Of a stretch of DNA of 64,000 nucleotides, positions 19,982 through 28,912 are shown one piece after another. Under the pieces are notes generated by a model. That model saw only the letters and a program-made list of their open reading frames with translations. It ran no database searches and was not told the DNA's origin. A program made the translations under genes and the position numbers. The DNA is from Bryopsis sp. KO-2023. Its lineage: Eukaryota > Chlorophyta > Ulvophyceae > Bryopsidales > Bryopsidaceae. The first letter of the stretch is position 1. The number at the start of each line of letters is the position of its first letter. The stretch is from assembly GCA_030272585.1 (NCBI GenBank), contig BSYQ01000015.1, forward strand, positions 1 through 64,000, written 5' to 3'.

Positions 19982-20906
19982 TTCCTCCCCACCTGAACTG
20001 CAGTAGCCCCTACTGCAACTTAGAAAGGAAAAACCCCAAGACTGTAAGTGCTAAGGAAAACCCATATCAGTGAATAACTTCCAGTCCACACTTCTGCCAA
20101 TGAAAACTCATATCTGCAACTCAGACCAAACCCAATGTATTGAATTAAAATAAAACATCTTTCAGATTTCAGTCACTGATAATCAAGTCCAAAAATGAAT
20201 GTAATCATCCCAAGTCCTGCCACTGGAAATTGCTAACTCTGACACAACCATAACTTTCACAGGGACCAAATTCCCCACACAAATGTTTCAGCACAACAAA
20301 CTATCCATGGACCTGTAATATAGAAATCAGAGTCCTTCTTTCAAGCAAACACTGCACTCCATCTGCAGTCTAACATAGAACCCAAATTTCTCATTTTCCA
20401 GCCCCTCAAGTGTTGTAATTCTGCCACTGATTTGCCAAACCAATTTCCACATTCAAAACTAAAATAAAAACTCCTATGCAGGTTGTTGTATCTGCCCTTT
20501 TAATCAGCCATACTCCAGTGGCAACAAATACCAACCTCACAAAGATAAAAATCCATTTGACTGGACTTCCTTCAAAGGTCACCATGCAATTCTTTACTCC
20601 CCCTTTGGTTAATTCAGTCACTCTTATTTCAGATTGGAATTCTCTAGCAATAACATCTTAACCCTGCTGGACTTGCAATGTATCAACAGGTGAACCATTT
20701 CCATAACCAAAAACAGGTTGCAAACTTCAGAGTTTTCATCTCAACCTGATCAGAAACTGCAAAAGAAATCCTTGTCCACCTCCAACACACTGATCACCAG
20801 AAACTGGACAGCCCCAAATCACCAACTCTTTCACTGCACCCACTGAGCAAACCACATTCAAATCCTGCCACAACTCCCATGATCACACCTCCTGTCGATT
20901 CCTGCC

Positions 20907-21767
20907 TCAGGTCGCCGGACGTTTCAAGCCCCTCTTTGGCGCAAGCGCGGGCACACTCCAGCGGATCTCTCGAAGCGGCACGCAGTCACGATTGGTTCGT
21001 CCCGGGGAGGCTGGCTGCGTTGGCAGGGGTGGACTGATGACCGCAATCCGCAAAGACGTCAGCACCCTCGGCGCCATGACCGTGTGCTCCCGCAGCTTGC
21101 ACAGCCCGCACTCTTTCGTCGCATCCACCGAGACCCCCTTTCGCGTTCCACTGAGTCGTCCAACCACCTCCAAGCTCCCGTCTGGGTTCGTCCTCTCCAC
21201 CGTTACGTCTGGCGCGTACCAGAGTCTCTGGACACAGAGGTCCCTGCAGCATACCCGGTGCTTCCCACATGGAAGCTCCCGCACTGGTGCCCCAAGAGAC
21301 CTCGCCGTCTTGAAGCAAAGCGAACAGCCACGTCCCGTTTCTTTCAGCGCCGTCTCCATCTCACTCTTTTGGTCTGCTGCAGGTTTTTCTGGTTCAGGGA
21401 GCCCTGTGTCCAGGAAGCCGAAGGACAACTCCTCTTCGGACTCCAACCGCGTTACCGGCATTTTCTTCGCCCACTCTCGCCACGCTTTCAGCTCACTCTC
21501 GGCAGCACTCAGAGACCCTTGCAGCTTCCACTTTTCCTGCTCCACCTTTTGACACTTGCTCCTCAGCCTTTCCAACTCCGCAACGTCGACTGCCCTCTTC
21601 CGCAGGACCTGCACCGCCTCCTCAAACGCCACAACCTCATCTGCCCCCTCGATCACGTCGGCTTTCTCCACCGCTGCCGCAGGGATAACCACAGGGGCAG
21701 CCTCTGCTGGTTCACTGCTGCTAGCGGGGGTTGAGACGATAAGGGCGGCCTGGTTTGCTGGTTCCAT
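20907..21767 (-). CDS. Element 2 ORF3: coiled-coil, RING-like protein
   Basis: Same 286-residue protein as in element 1, from the ATG at 21767: a predicted coiled coil at 45-100 and the C148/C151, C167/H170, C173-C178, C220/C223 cluster. Two separately inserted copies both keep the frame intact, which fits a functional protein but may only reflect their youth. Confidence 0.75.
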   Translation of the reverse strand: MEPANQAALIVSTPASSSEPAEAAPVVIPAAAVEKADVIEGADEVVAFEEAVQVLRKRAVDVAELERLRSKCQKVEQEKWKLQGSLSAAESELKAWREWAKKMPVTRLESEEELSFGFLDTGLPEPEKPAADQKSEMETALKETGRGCSLCFKTARSLGAPVRELPCGKHRVCCRDLCVQRLWYAPDVTVERTNPDGSLEVVGRLSGTRKGVSVDATKECGLCKLREHTVMAPRVLTSLRIAVISPPLPTQPASPGRTNRDCVPLREIRWSVPALAPKRGLKRPAT

Positions 21768-21940
21768 GTTGACTCCTTCCTTTCGAACGATAGGCTCCTC
21801 TTTCTCTCTTCCTGCTCTGCGCACGTAACTTGCTAGACAGTTTCCTGCTGCAGTATACTGCACTCCTATTTCCGTTTCTGTCGGGGTTGATTCAGTCTGT
21901 CAGAGGTATCAACCTGTCACCTCTGCTTGGCCAAGTCCTT

Positions 21941-24900
21941 TCAGCTCCTCATCTCAAACTCACGTAACTTGTCCGGTGCATTTCGCAAGTTTCTGGCAGG
22001 CTCCCACGTATCCTCTGATTGGTCATAGCCCTGCCACCTGACAAGGTACTGCTTCCTGCCTCTGACAGTCCTTTCTGCAAGAATCCTGTCCACCAGGTAT
22101 TCCTCTTGCCCCTCAACCAGCTCTGGTTCAGGCTGCAGTGCATGTGTCCTCCTGGCTGGAAAACTGCCCTCCTGATCAATAAAGGCAGGCTTCAGCTTGG
22201 ACACATGAAACACATCATGGATTCGCCAATGCCCTGGCAGCCTCAACCTGACTGCCACCTCTGACAGCCTTTCTACCACCTCAAATGGCCCACAGAACTT
22301 TGCAGTTAGTTTCCTGCTCAGCACATCAGGTAGGGGTAAGTCCTTGGTTGCCAGAAAAACTTTTTCGCCTGGCTCAAAGCCCCCTCCCCGCCTGGTTTGA
22401 TCCGCCACCTGGCGTTGTCGATCTTGAGCTTGAGCAATGTTGTCTCTGCCAGCAAGCAGAGCTTGCTGCCAAGTAGTCCACCAATCATCCACCGCAGGGC
22501 AGGCTGTAGTTGCTACAGCACTTGCAGGAGTTCGGGGATTCTGCCCGTACATGAGGAAAAAGGGAGAGAATCCTGTAGTGGCATTGATGCTGGAGTTGTA
22601 AGCAAACTCTGCAGCAGCCAAATGCTCTTCCCAATCTGCACCTGCAGGCTCAACATAACTTCGCAGAATCTCCTGCACAGTTCTGTTAGCCCTTTCTGTC
22701 TGCCCGTCTGTCTCAGGGTGGTAACTACTAGACATTGCCAATCTAGTATTTGCTCTCTTCCACAGAGCTCTCCAAAAATTACTAGTGAACCGACTGTCTC
22801 TATCCGAAACAATCTCTTGAGGCAACCCAAAGAAACGAACTACATTCTGAAAGAATAAATCTGCAACCCCTGCTGCAGTTACCGTTTGTTTGGTTGGAAT
22901 CAAGCGCAACATCTTACTGAATCTGTCCACTACCACAAGCAAATAATCTGACCCCTTCCTGGTTTTAGGCAAAGGGCCTACAAAATCCATTGAAACACTG
23001 GACCACCTGCCATCAGGAATAGGCAGAGGCTGCAGCTTACCCAAAGGCCTCTGATTAGAAGCCTTATTTCTCTGACAGGGGATGCAATTCTTGACATACT
23101 TCTGTACTGTGCCTGAAATGCGTGGCCAGAAATAATGCGCCTGCACTCTGACCAGCGTTTTTCGTCTGCCCAGATGTCCTGCCAATGCTGATTCATGGCA
23201 GTCATGGAGCAACTTCTCCCTGAGCCCGTCTGCATCAGGTATCCACCATTTCCAGGCATTGCAAACCCTTCTCCAAAGCCTCTGACCATCCCACTTTACA
23301 TGAGCTGGTCTGTAGTTTGCCTCAATCAATTGCTTGCATAAAGGATCCTTTTGATAGGCCTCCTTGACCTCCTCCTGAAATCCCTGGGTCAGGTCCAATC
23401 TTGCTTGTGCATTAACTTCAGGCTGCTCCTTTGCAGTCTGATGTGTGGCCCTGCTCAGTGCATCTGCCACCACATTATCTCTTCCAGGCCTGTATTTGAT
23501 CTCAAACTTGAAGGATTGCAAGGTCTCCATCCACCTTGCCTGCCTCTTGGACAACTGAGGCTGAGTCTGTAGATACTTCAGTGGTGCATGATCAGTGTGC
23601 ACCACAAATTCCTGAGCATCCAGATAGTGCCTCCACACCTTGAGTGCATGTACAATGGCCAAGAGCTCCTTCTCATGGGTAGCATAATTCAGTTCTGCAG
23701 GTTGCAGTTTCCTGCTTTCATAGGCCACAGGCTGCTGACCCTGTCCATGGTCCTGTGTAAGGACTGCTCCAATAGCATAGTCTGAAGCATCAGTGGTGAC
23801 TTCAAACTTCAATCCTGGGTCAGGCACCAACAACACTGGTGCAGACATCAATGCCTCCTTAATATCCTGCATTGACGCAGCTTCCCTTTCTGTCCATTGC
23901 CAGCTTGCTTCCTTCTTCAGCAAGGCAGTCAATGGCTTAGCCCTGGCAGAGAAGTCCTTGATGAACCTTCTGTAGTAATTTGCCAGGCCAAGGAAGGATC
24001 TGAGGTCCTTCACTGACGTTAAGGGAGGCCAGTCCCTGATGATCTGCACTTTGCTCTGCAACACCTGTATACCTGCAGCACTCACTTCATGCCCCAAAAA
24101 CTCCACCTGCATCTTGCAGATATCACACTTAGTAGCTGAAGCATACAGTTTCTGTTCCCTCAGTCTCTGCAACACTTTCTGCAAGTGAACCTTGTGTTCA
24201 GCCCAATTCCTGCTGTAAACCAAAATGTCATCCAAATAAACTATGCAGAAAATATCCAAGAAATCATGAAGAACATGGTTCATGGTGTTCATAAAGGTGG
24301 CAGGGGCATTTGTCAGCCCAAAAGGAAGAACCACATATTCAAAAAGCCCATATCTAGTGCGGAAGGCCGTCTTTTCTGAATCTGCAGGGTCCAACCGCAC
24401 TTGATGATAACCTGAGCAGAGATCTATTTTACTGAAACAACGAGCTCCCTGAATCTGATCTAGCAACTCCTCAATCCTTGGAATAGGATACCTGTTTTTC
24501 ACTGTCAGTTTATTCAGTGCCCTGAAATCGACACACATTCTCAACTTCCCATTTTTCTTTGGAACGAATAAAACTGGTGATCCCCAGGGTGACTTGCTAG
24601 GTCTGATAAAACCCTGTTTCAGCAACTCTGCCAACTGCTTTTTCAGTTCTTCTCTTTCTGCAAAACTAGCCCTGTAAAGTCCCTTCTTTACTGGTTCTGC
24701 CCCTTCCACAAGTTCTATCTTGTGGTTAACACCTCTGTCAGGAGGTAACTCCTGAGGCAGTTCTTCTTTGAACAAATCCTGAAACTCTTTTCTGATTTCT
24801 TTTTCCAACTGCAAAGCTTCTCTTTCTTCCTCTGAGACTGTATCTGCAAAACTTCCTTTTACTGCTTCAGTACTTTCTAATCCATTTATTGCATGCTCAA

Positions 24901-26191
24901 CATCCACTTCTCTCAAATGAAGTAAATATATAGGTCTGCCCTTGCGAGCAGCCTGTGCGAACTCTGCTGCAGACATCAGATCCAACTCTGCTGTACTGCA
25001 ATCCTCTACTCTACCAGTCTGCATTCTGAGATTGACTGCTCCCTGAGGTGTCTGCAAGACCAACAACTTCTTTTGCCAATCTATAACAGGGTTGTGTTTG
25101 CTTAACCAAGACATTCCTAACACCAGGTCGTACCTCCCTAGTGTTATGGCATACATCTTTTCCTCTGATACAAACCTGCCCATTTTGACACTGGCCTGCA
25201 GCTCTTTTTCTACCTTTTCTGAGGTTTTACCATCTGCTAACTGCACCTCAGTCAGTACCTCAGCAGCTTCTGTCTGAATGCCATTTTCAAGCAACCAATC
25301 TTTTGAAACAAAATTGTCAGTTGCCCCACTATCTATCAATATTCGAGAAAAACAACCTGCCACAGTTCCTGTGGTCTTCAACATCCCTTGAGTCCCCCCA
25401 TGGACTCCTCTCAACTTCAAAAGTGGGGGTTCATCTAAGCTATGTCCTTGAAAGCAAACTTCATTAGGTCTGCCCAGCTCAGATTCCTCTCTCACTGAAA
25501 ACGAGTCTGCAGCGTCTGCCCTCAGATCACTGTCAGCACTCACATGCACAGAAAACTCATGCAGGTCAGGTGTGGCCCCGCCTGGCCCTGCACCTCCTGC
25601 CTCAGGGACCTGAGAGGTGGTGGTTCCACTCGACCGACCAGCCTCCTCATTCCCGGAAACCTCCTTCAAAATTCCTGCAGATGCTACTGCCCCTGCAGCA
25701 GCACCCAGTAATTCATCCACTGACCTACTCGCAGGAGACTCTGCCTCCAGCAGAGTACCCGCCAATTCATCCACTGACCTACTTGCAGGAGACTCTGCCT
25801 CCAGCAGAGTACCCGCCAATTCATCCACTGACCTACTTGCAGGAGACTCTGCCTCCAGCAGAGTACCCGCCAATTCATCCACTGACCTACTTGCAGGAGA
25901 CTCTGCCTCCAGCAGAGTACCCGCCAATTCATCCACTGACCTACTTGCAGGAGACTCTGCCTTCAACAGAGTACCCGCCAATTCAACGTTTTCCAAACGA
26001 CCGACCTTCCCTTTCGGTGTGGCTTCACAAGGCACACCACCTGCCGGGTTCTGCTTCCCTGAAACAGATGCTACCCTCCCCATGGTAGCCTCCTTGTGTG
26101 GGTGGCTACGCCGGCCCTCCCACACTCCTCTTCTGTCCTCCTTCACCTTTTCATTCCGGCCAAGGGACTCTCCAGCCCTTGACCTCTTTAG
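21941..26191 (-). CDS. pol: Element 2 Pol polyprotein
   Basis: Same domain order as element 1: 18-residue repeats (25706-25985), protease (DSGAT near 25335), RT (YLDDIL near 24235), RNase H (TDAS near 23790), integrase zinc finger and catalytic core (23195-22705), chromodomain (21965-22095). It is in -1 frame to gag. No disabling change is visible. Either copy could supply proteins for both. Confidence 0.95.
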   Translation of the reverse strand, partial: LKRSRAGESLGRNEKVKEDRRGVWEGRRSHPHKEATMGRVASVSGKQNPAGGVPCEATPKGKVGRLENVELAGTLLKAESPASRSVDELAGTLLEAESPASRSVDELAGTLLEAESPASRSVDELAGTLLEAESPASRSVDELAGTLLEAESPASRSVDELLGAAAGAVASAGILKEVSGNEEAGRSSGTTTSQVPEAGGAGPGGATPDLHEFSVHVSADSDLRADAADSFSVREESELGRPNEVCFQGHSLDEPPLLKLRGVHGGTQGMLKTTGTVAGCFSRILIDSGATDNFVSKDWLLENGIQTEAAEVLTEVQLADGKTSEKVEKELQASVKMGRFVSEEKMYAITLGRYDLVLGMSWLSKHNPVIDWQKKLLVLQTPQGAVNLRMQTGRVEDCSTAELDLMSAAEFAQAARKGRPIYLLHLREVDVEHAINGLESTEAVKGSFADTVSEEEREALQLEKEIRKEFQDLFKEELPQELPPDRGVNHKIELVEGAEPVKKGLYRASFAEREELKKQLAELLKQGFIRPSKSPWGSPVLFVPKKNGKLRMCVDFRALNKLTVKNRYPIPRIEELLDQIQGARCFSKIDLCSGYHQVRLDPADSEKTAFRTRYGLFEYVVLPFGLTNAPATFMNTMNHVLHDFLDIFCIVYLDDILVYSRNWAEHKVHLQKVLQRLREQKLYASATKCDICKMQVEFLGHEVSAAGIQVLQSKVQIIRDWPPLTSVKDLRSFLGLANYYRRFIKDFSARAKPLTALLKKEASWQWTEREAASMQDIKEALMSAPVLLVPDPGLKFEVTTDASDYAIGAVLTQDHGQGQQPVAYESRKLQPAELNYATHEKELLAIVHALKVWRHYLDAQEFVVHTDHAPLKYLQTQPQLSKRQARWMETLQSFKFEIKYRPGRDNVVADALSRATHQTAKEQPEVNAQARLDLTQGFQEEVKEAYQKDPLCKQLIEANYRPAHVKWDGQRLWRRVCNAWKWWIPDADGLREKLLHDCHESALAGHLGRRKTLVRVQAHYFWPRISGTVQKYVKNCIPCQRNKASNQRPLGKLQPLPIPDGRWSSVSMDFVGPLPKTRKGSDYLLVVVDRFSKMLRLIPTKQTVTAAGVADLFFQNVVRFFGLPQEIVSDRDSRFTSNFWRALWKRANTRLAMSSSYHPETDGQTERANRTVQEILRSYVEPAGADWEEHLAAAEFAYNSSINATTGFSPFFLMYGQNPRTPASAVATTACPAVDDWWTTWQQALLAGRDNIAQAQDRQRQVADQTRRGGGFEPGEKVFLATKDLPLPDVLSRKLTAKFCGPFEVVERLSEVAVRLRLPGHWRIHDVFHVSKLKPAFIDQEGSFPARRTHALQPEPELVEGQEEYLVDRILAERTVRGRKQYLVRWQGYDQSEDTWEPARNLRNAPDKLREFEMRS

Positions 26192-26197
26192 TTTTCC
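26158..26197 (-). promoter_or_regulatory. Probable -1 frameshift signal, element 2 gag-pol
   Basis: Identical to the element 1 site: GGAAAAC (26197-26191), stop TAA, 6-nt spacer, then a 9-bp stem. Confidence 0.65.
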
Positions 26198-27381
26198 GAG
26201 CAGTCAGCGGCGAAGTGGCCTTTCTTGCCACACCTGTAACAATCAACATGGGCTGCTGATCTGCCCATATCCATTCTGCTCCTCCTGTCTGAGGAACCCT
26301 CTCCAGTTCCTCCTCGTTTCTGCCTCTGGTGTCTGCGAGGACTGCCACTGCGTCCTCTGCTTTTACTGCGACTGTAACTGCGATCACCACCGCGACTGCC
26401 GCTGCGACCTCTACTGCCGCTGCGACCTTCCCTGACATCAAACCCCACGCGGTTACGCTGGAGGCCATCAACCTCCATACGATCACCTAAGTGTGGTGCC
26501 TGACGCTGCGGGTGGTACCTGTCGCGTTCGGTGTTATACCTTCCTCGACTGCTACTGCGACCTCTGCTCTGGGATCTGCCTCTGCTGAACGACCTGCCAC
26601 GACTCTTCGATCTGTCCCTGCGCGACCTTGCGCGTCTGCTGCTGGGACTGCGATCTCTGTGGTAGTTTTCAAGAGGACCTTCCCAGGTCGCCGCCAGCGC
26701 GATCGCTCTTTCGAGGGTGTTGGGATCTTCCATCTCAACCTTCGTCCGCAGACGCTCGTGCAGACCCTCCATGAACCTGAAGAGCTTTTCCCCAGGATTG
26801 CTGTCATGAATCTGCAGTGTGAGCCTGCGAAACTTGTGTACATACTCAGCAACCGAAAGTCGCCCCTGACGCAACCGAGACCACTCTCTTCTGAAGTCAC
26901 GGTTCTCGTTCACCTTGCCAAACTCCTGTCTCAGCTGTTCAACCAAAGCAACAAGTGACTGAGGCAGTTCCTGGTGGCCTGCAAGAGCAGCCTCATATCT
27001 GCCTCTCCACCAAGTACCTGCAGCTCCCCTGAGTGATCCTGCAGCCACTAAAACCTGCTGCTCTACATCCCTTGTGCCTGTCACATCAAAATATGTCTGT
27101 AACTGCACCTGCCACTCATTCAGTGGGATATCACCAGGGTCACCATACCAAGCATCTGGTGTCTTTGCTCTGGCCTTGCCCAGTGCTGCTGGAGCCTGTG
27201 GCTGAGGCAACCTTTCTGCCACAGCCTGCTGCACCACATCATTCATCTGATGGTTGACATTTGCAGCAACATTCCTCAGGTGAAGGACTTCATTCTGCAG
27301 ATCTGTTATCATCTGCCTCATTGCCTGCAGATCGAAAGGATCTGGGGCTGGTACCCCCATCTGCTCCTCCCCGCCTGACAT
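26188..27381 (-). CDS. gag: Element 2 Gag
   Basis: 397 residues, the same as element 1 Gag: capsid-like region, Arg/Ser-rich stretch, CCHC knuckle three residues before the stop. Confidence 0.95.
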   Translation of the reverse strand: MSGGEEQMGVPAPDPFDLQAMRQMITDLQNEVLHLRNVAANVNHQMNDVVQQAVAERLPQPQAPAALGKARAKTPDAWYGDPGDIPLNEWQVQLQTYFDVTGTRDVEQQVLVAAGSLRGAAGTWWRGRYEAALAGHQELPQSLVALVEQLRQEFGKVNENRDFRREWSRLRQGRLSVAEYVHKFRRLTLQIHDSNPGEKLFRFMEGLHERLRTKVEMEDPNTLERAIALAATWEGPLENYHRDRSPSSRRARSRRDRSKSRGRSFSRGRSQSRGRSSSRGRYNTERDRYHPQRQAPHLGDRMEVDGLQRNRVGFDVREGRSGSRGRSGSRGGDRSYSRSKSRGRSGSPRRHQRQKRGGTGEGSSDRRSRMDMGRSAAHVDCYRCGKKGHFAADCSEN

Positions 27382-27772
27382 TCCTTCTGCGCCTCAGCTC
27401 GTTCTGCTCACGCCTCTGCTCGTTCTGCTCACGCCTCTCCTGCGTTGCCCTCTGCAATCTGTAGATAGGACACTGAGGATCAGAACAGTCGTAGTATCTG
27501 ATGACGTTACCACTGCGTTCTGCCTTTCTGTGGCCGTGAGGAGGCGCTCTGAGAGGAGGTGGTGGCACCACTGCCAACGGGTGTCTCACTGGACCCAGAA
27601 CCTGCACCGGTCTGGGTAACCTGTAAGGAGCTGGAACCCAGTCCCCTGCGAAAGTAAACAGATCAGGTGGCAGGTTTCCCTGAAACTCTGCCTCACCCTG
27701 AATCACAGTTTCCTCGTCTGTTTCTGCCTCACTTTCGCTACTTCTCACTGCTACAGGTCTACCAAAACTCAT
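27290..27772 (-). CDS. Element 2 small ORF b (CxxPxC protein)
   Basis: 160 residues, the same as the element 1 copy, overlapping the gag start by 92 nt in another frame. Confidence 0.6.
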   Translation of the reverse strand: MSFGRPVAVRSSESEAETDEETVIQGEAEFQGNLPPDLFTFAGDWVPAPYRLPRPVQVLGPVRHPLAVVPPPPLRAPPHGHRKAERSGNVIRYYDCSDPQCPIYRLQRATQERREQNEQRREQNELRRRRNVRRGGADGGTSPRSFRSAGNEADDNRSAE

Positions 27773-27799
27773 ACAACAACCAGAGTCAGAAGATCTCTT

Positions 27800-28120
27800 T
27801 TACAGGTTGCTAGTTCTGATCCTTTCCTTCTCAAGCCACTCTAACAAAAGAAGGCAGTTCGGATTCCTACAAGTAACAGAATATATCCAAGTACCCTGAC
27901 GAAACACCCAATAATGATCGTGCGAGGGAGCCAAAACTGAACTCTCCTCCACCTGACTCAGTGGTTCCTGCACCCTGTTTTCCCTGATAGGTCCTGCTCT
28001 GAAAACAAAGGCAGGTAAAGTCCGAGTCTGATCTGGCTGATTCTCACTAGGAAACCCGTCAGAGGACACTTCCTCTTCGTCAGAACTAACAACTGTAAAA
28101 CCTGAGCCCGCACTGCTCAT
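27800..28120 (-). CDS. Element 2 small ORF a (CxxPxC protein)
   Basis: 106 residues from the ATG at 28120, the same as the element 1 copy. It is the first ORF after the leader (28124-28545), which carries the same GCGCAAA-type repeats and the same inverted repeat by the PBS. Confidence 0.6.
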   Translation of the reverse strand: MSSAGSGFTVVSSDEEEVSSDGFPSENQPDQTRTLPAFVFRAGPIRENRVQEPLSQVEESSVLAPSHDHYWVFRQGTWIYSVTCRNPNCLLLLEWLEKERIRTSNL

Positions 28121-28545
28121 CAACTGCCGACCCTAGTTCCGCTACGCAAACTCTAACACTTCAGGCCGCGCAAATCTGCGTCTGTGCCCCCTTGCTGCTG
28201 CGCAAAACCTGCGCCTGCAAAACTCTACCACTCAAGGCTGCGCAAATCTGCGTCTGTGCCCGCACTGAACTGTGCCCCTTACTGCTGCGCAAAACCTGCG
28301 CCTGACAACGTTCTATGCTAGGCAACGCCTGCAAACTCTACTATAACCTTGCGTACAAAACGACCTCTGTGCAGCACTGCGCCTACACAAAACTGTGCGA
28401 AAAATGCGCCAACTATGCCTGCACTCAGCGCTACCCTGCGCCCTGATCGATTCTGTAAAAACCTTGCGCCTGAAAACTCTGCGCCTGCTGTTTCACCAGA
28501 ACTCTCTGCTTCTCCCAAGATCACTTGTGATCTTGCCACAAGAAT

Positions 28546-28557
28546 GCTCCGAAACCA
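28546..28557 (-). other. Element 2 primer-binding site
   Basis: The minus strand reads TGGTTTCGGAGC, one base inside the 5' LTR, identical to element 1. Confidence 0.85.
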
Positions 28558-28558
28558 A

Positions 28559-28907
28559 TGCAACGGCTGCGACTCTGCAAGTCTGCCAGCCAAGCTGAAG
28601 GTGAAACAAAGGAGACCAAGGTGCAAAAGCACTCCGAACAAGGTTAAAGCTAGGTTAAAACCAAGTGTACCAGTACCCTAGAGGCGCTGCTCAAATACCC
28701 TGCTGCAGCACCTCGGACAAGACCTGATCCCCTGATCAGACAACTACTGAGCTGACACAGTGAACCCATCACTGTATCAGGTCAGATCACAGAATGTTCT
28801 GAGCTGCCAGTTCAGCAGGGACACCTGCTGAGCTGCCAGCTCGCCAACCTACAGTCAGATCTCCTGATTCAGGGCCCAGCAGGCTCTGAATCAGGCGATT
28901 CACTACA
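28559..28907 (-). repeat. Element 2, 5' LTR
   Basis: 349 bp, with the single CCAGTACCC variant relative to its partner. It is followed by the second CTCCC. Confidence 0.95.
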
Positions 28908-28912
28908 CTCCC

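Larger units (their letters stand above)
19633..28907 (-). mobile_element. Ty3/gypsy LTR retrotransposon, element 2 (complete)
   Basis: 9275 bp, a second copy of the same family in the same orientation as element 1. It is flanked by its own duplication CTCCC (19628-19632 and 28908-28912), so it is an independent insertion, this time in the LINE endonuclease domain. The internal region has the same length (8577 bp) and seems identical to element 1. The 349-bp LTRs differ from each other at one position that I see (CCAATACCC versus CCAGTACCC), and from element 1 by one extra A and CTCGG for CTCTG. Confidence 0.96.

Noticed and set aside
20907-28120. Element 2 as an assembly duplicate of element 1
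   Set aside because: Different 5-bp target duplications, different LINE positions with exact frame continuity, and LTR differences show a separate insertion.
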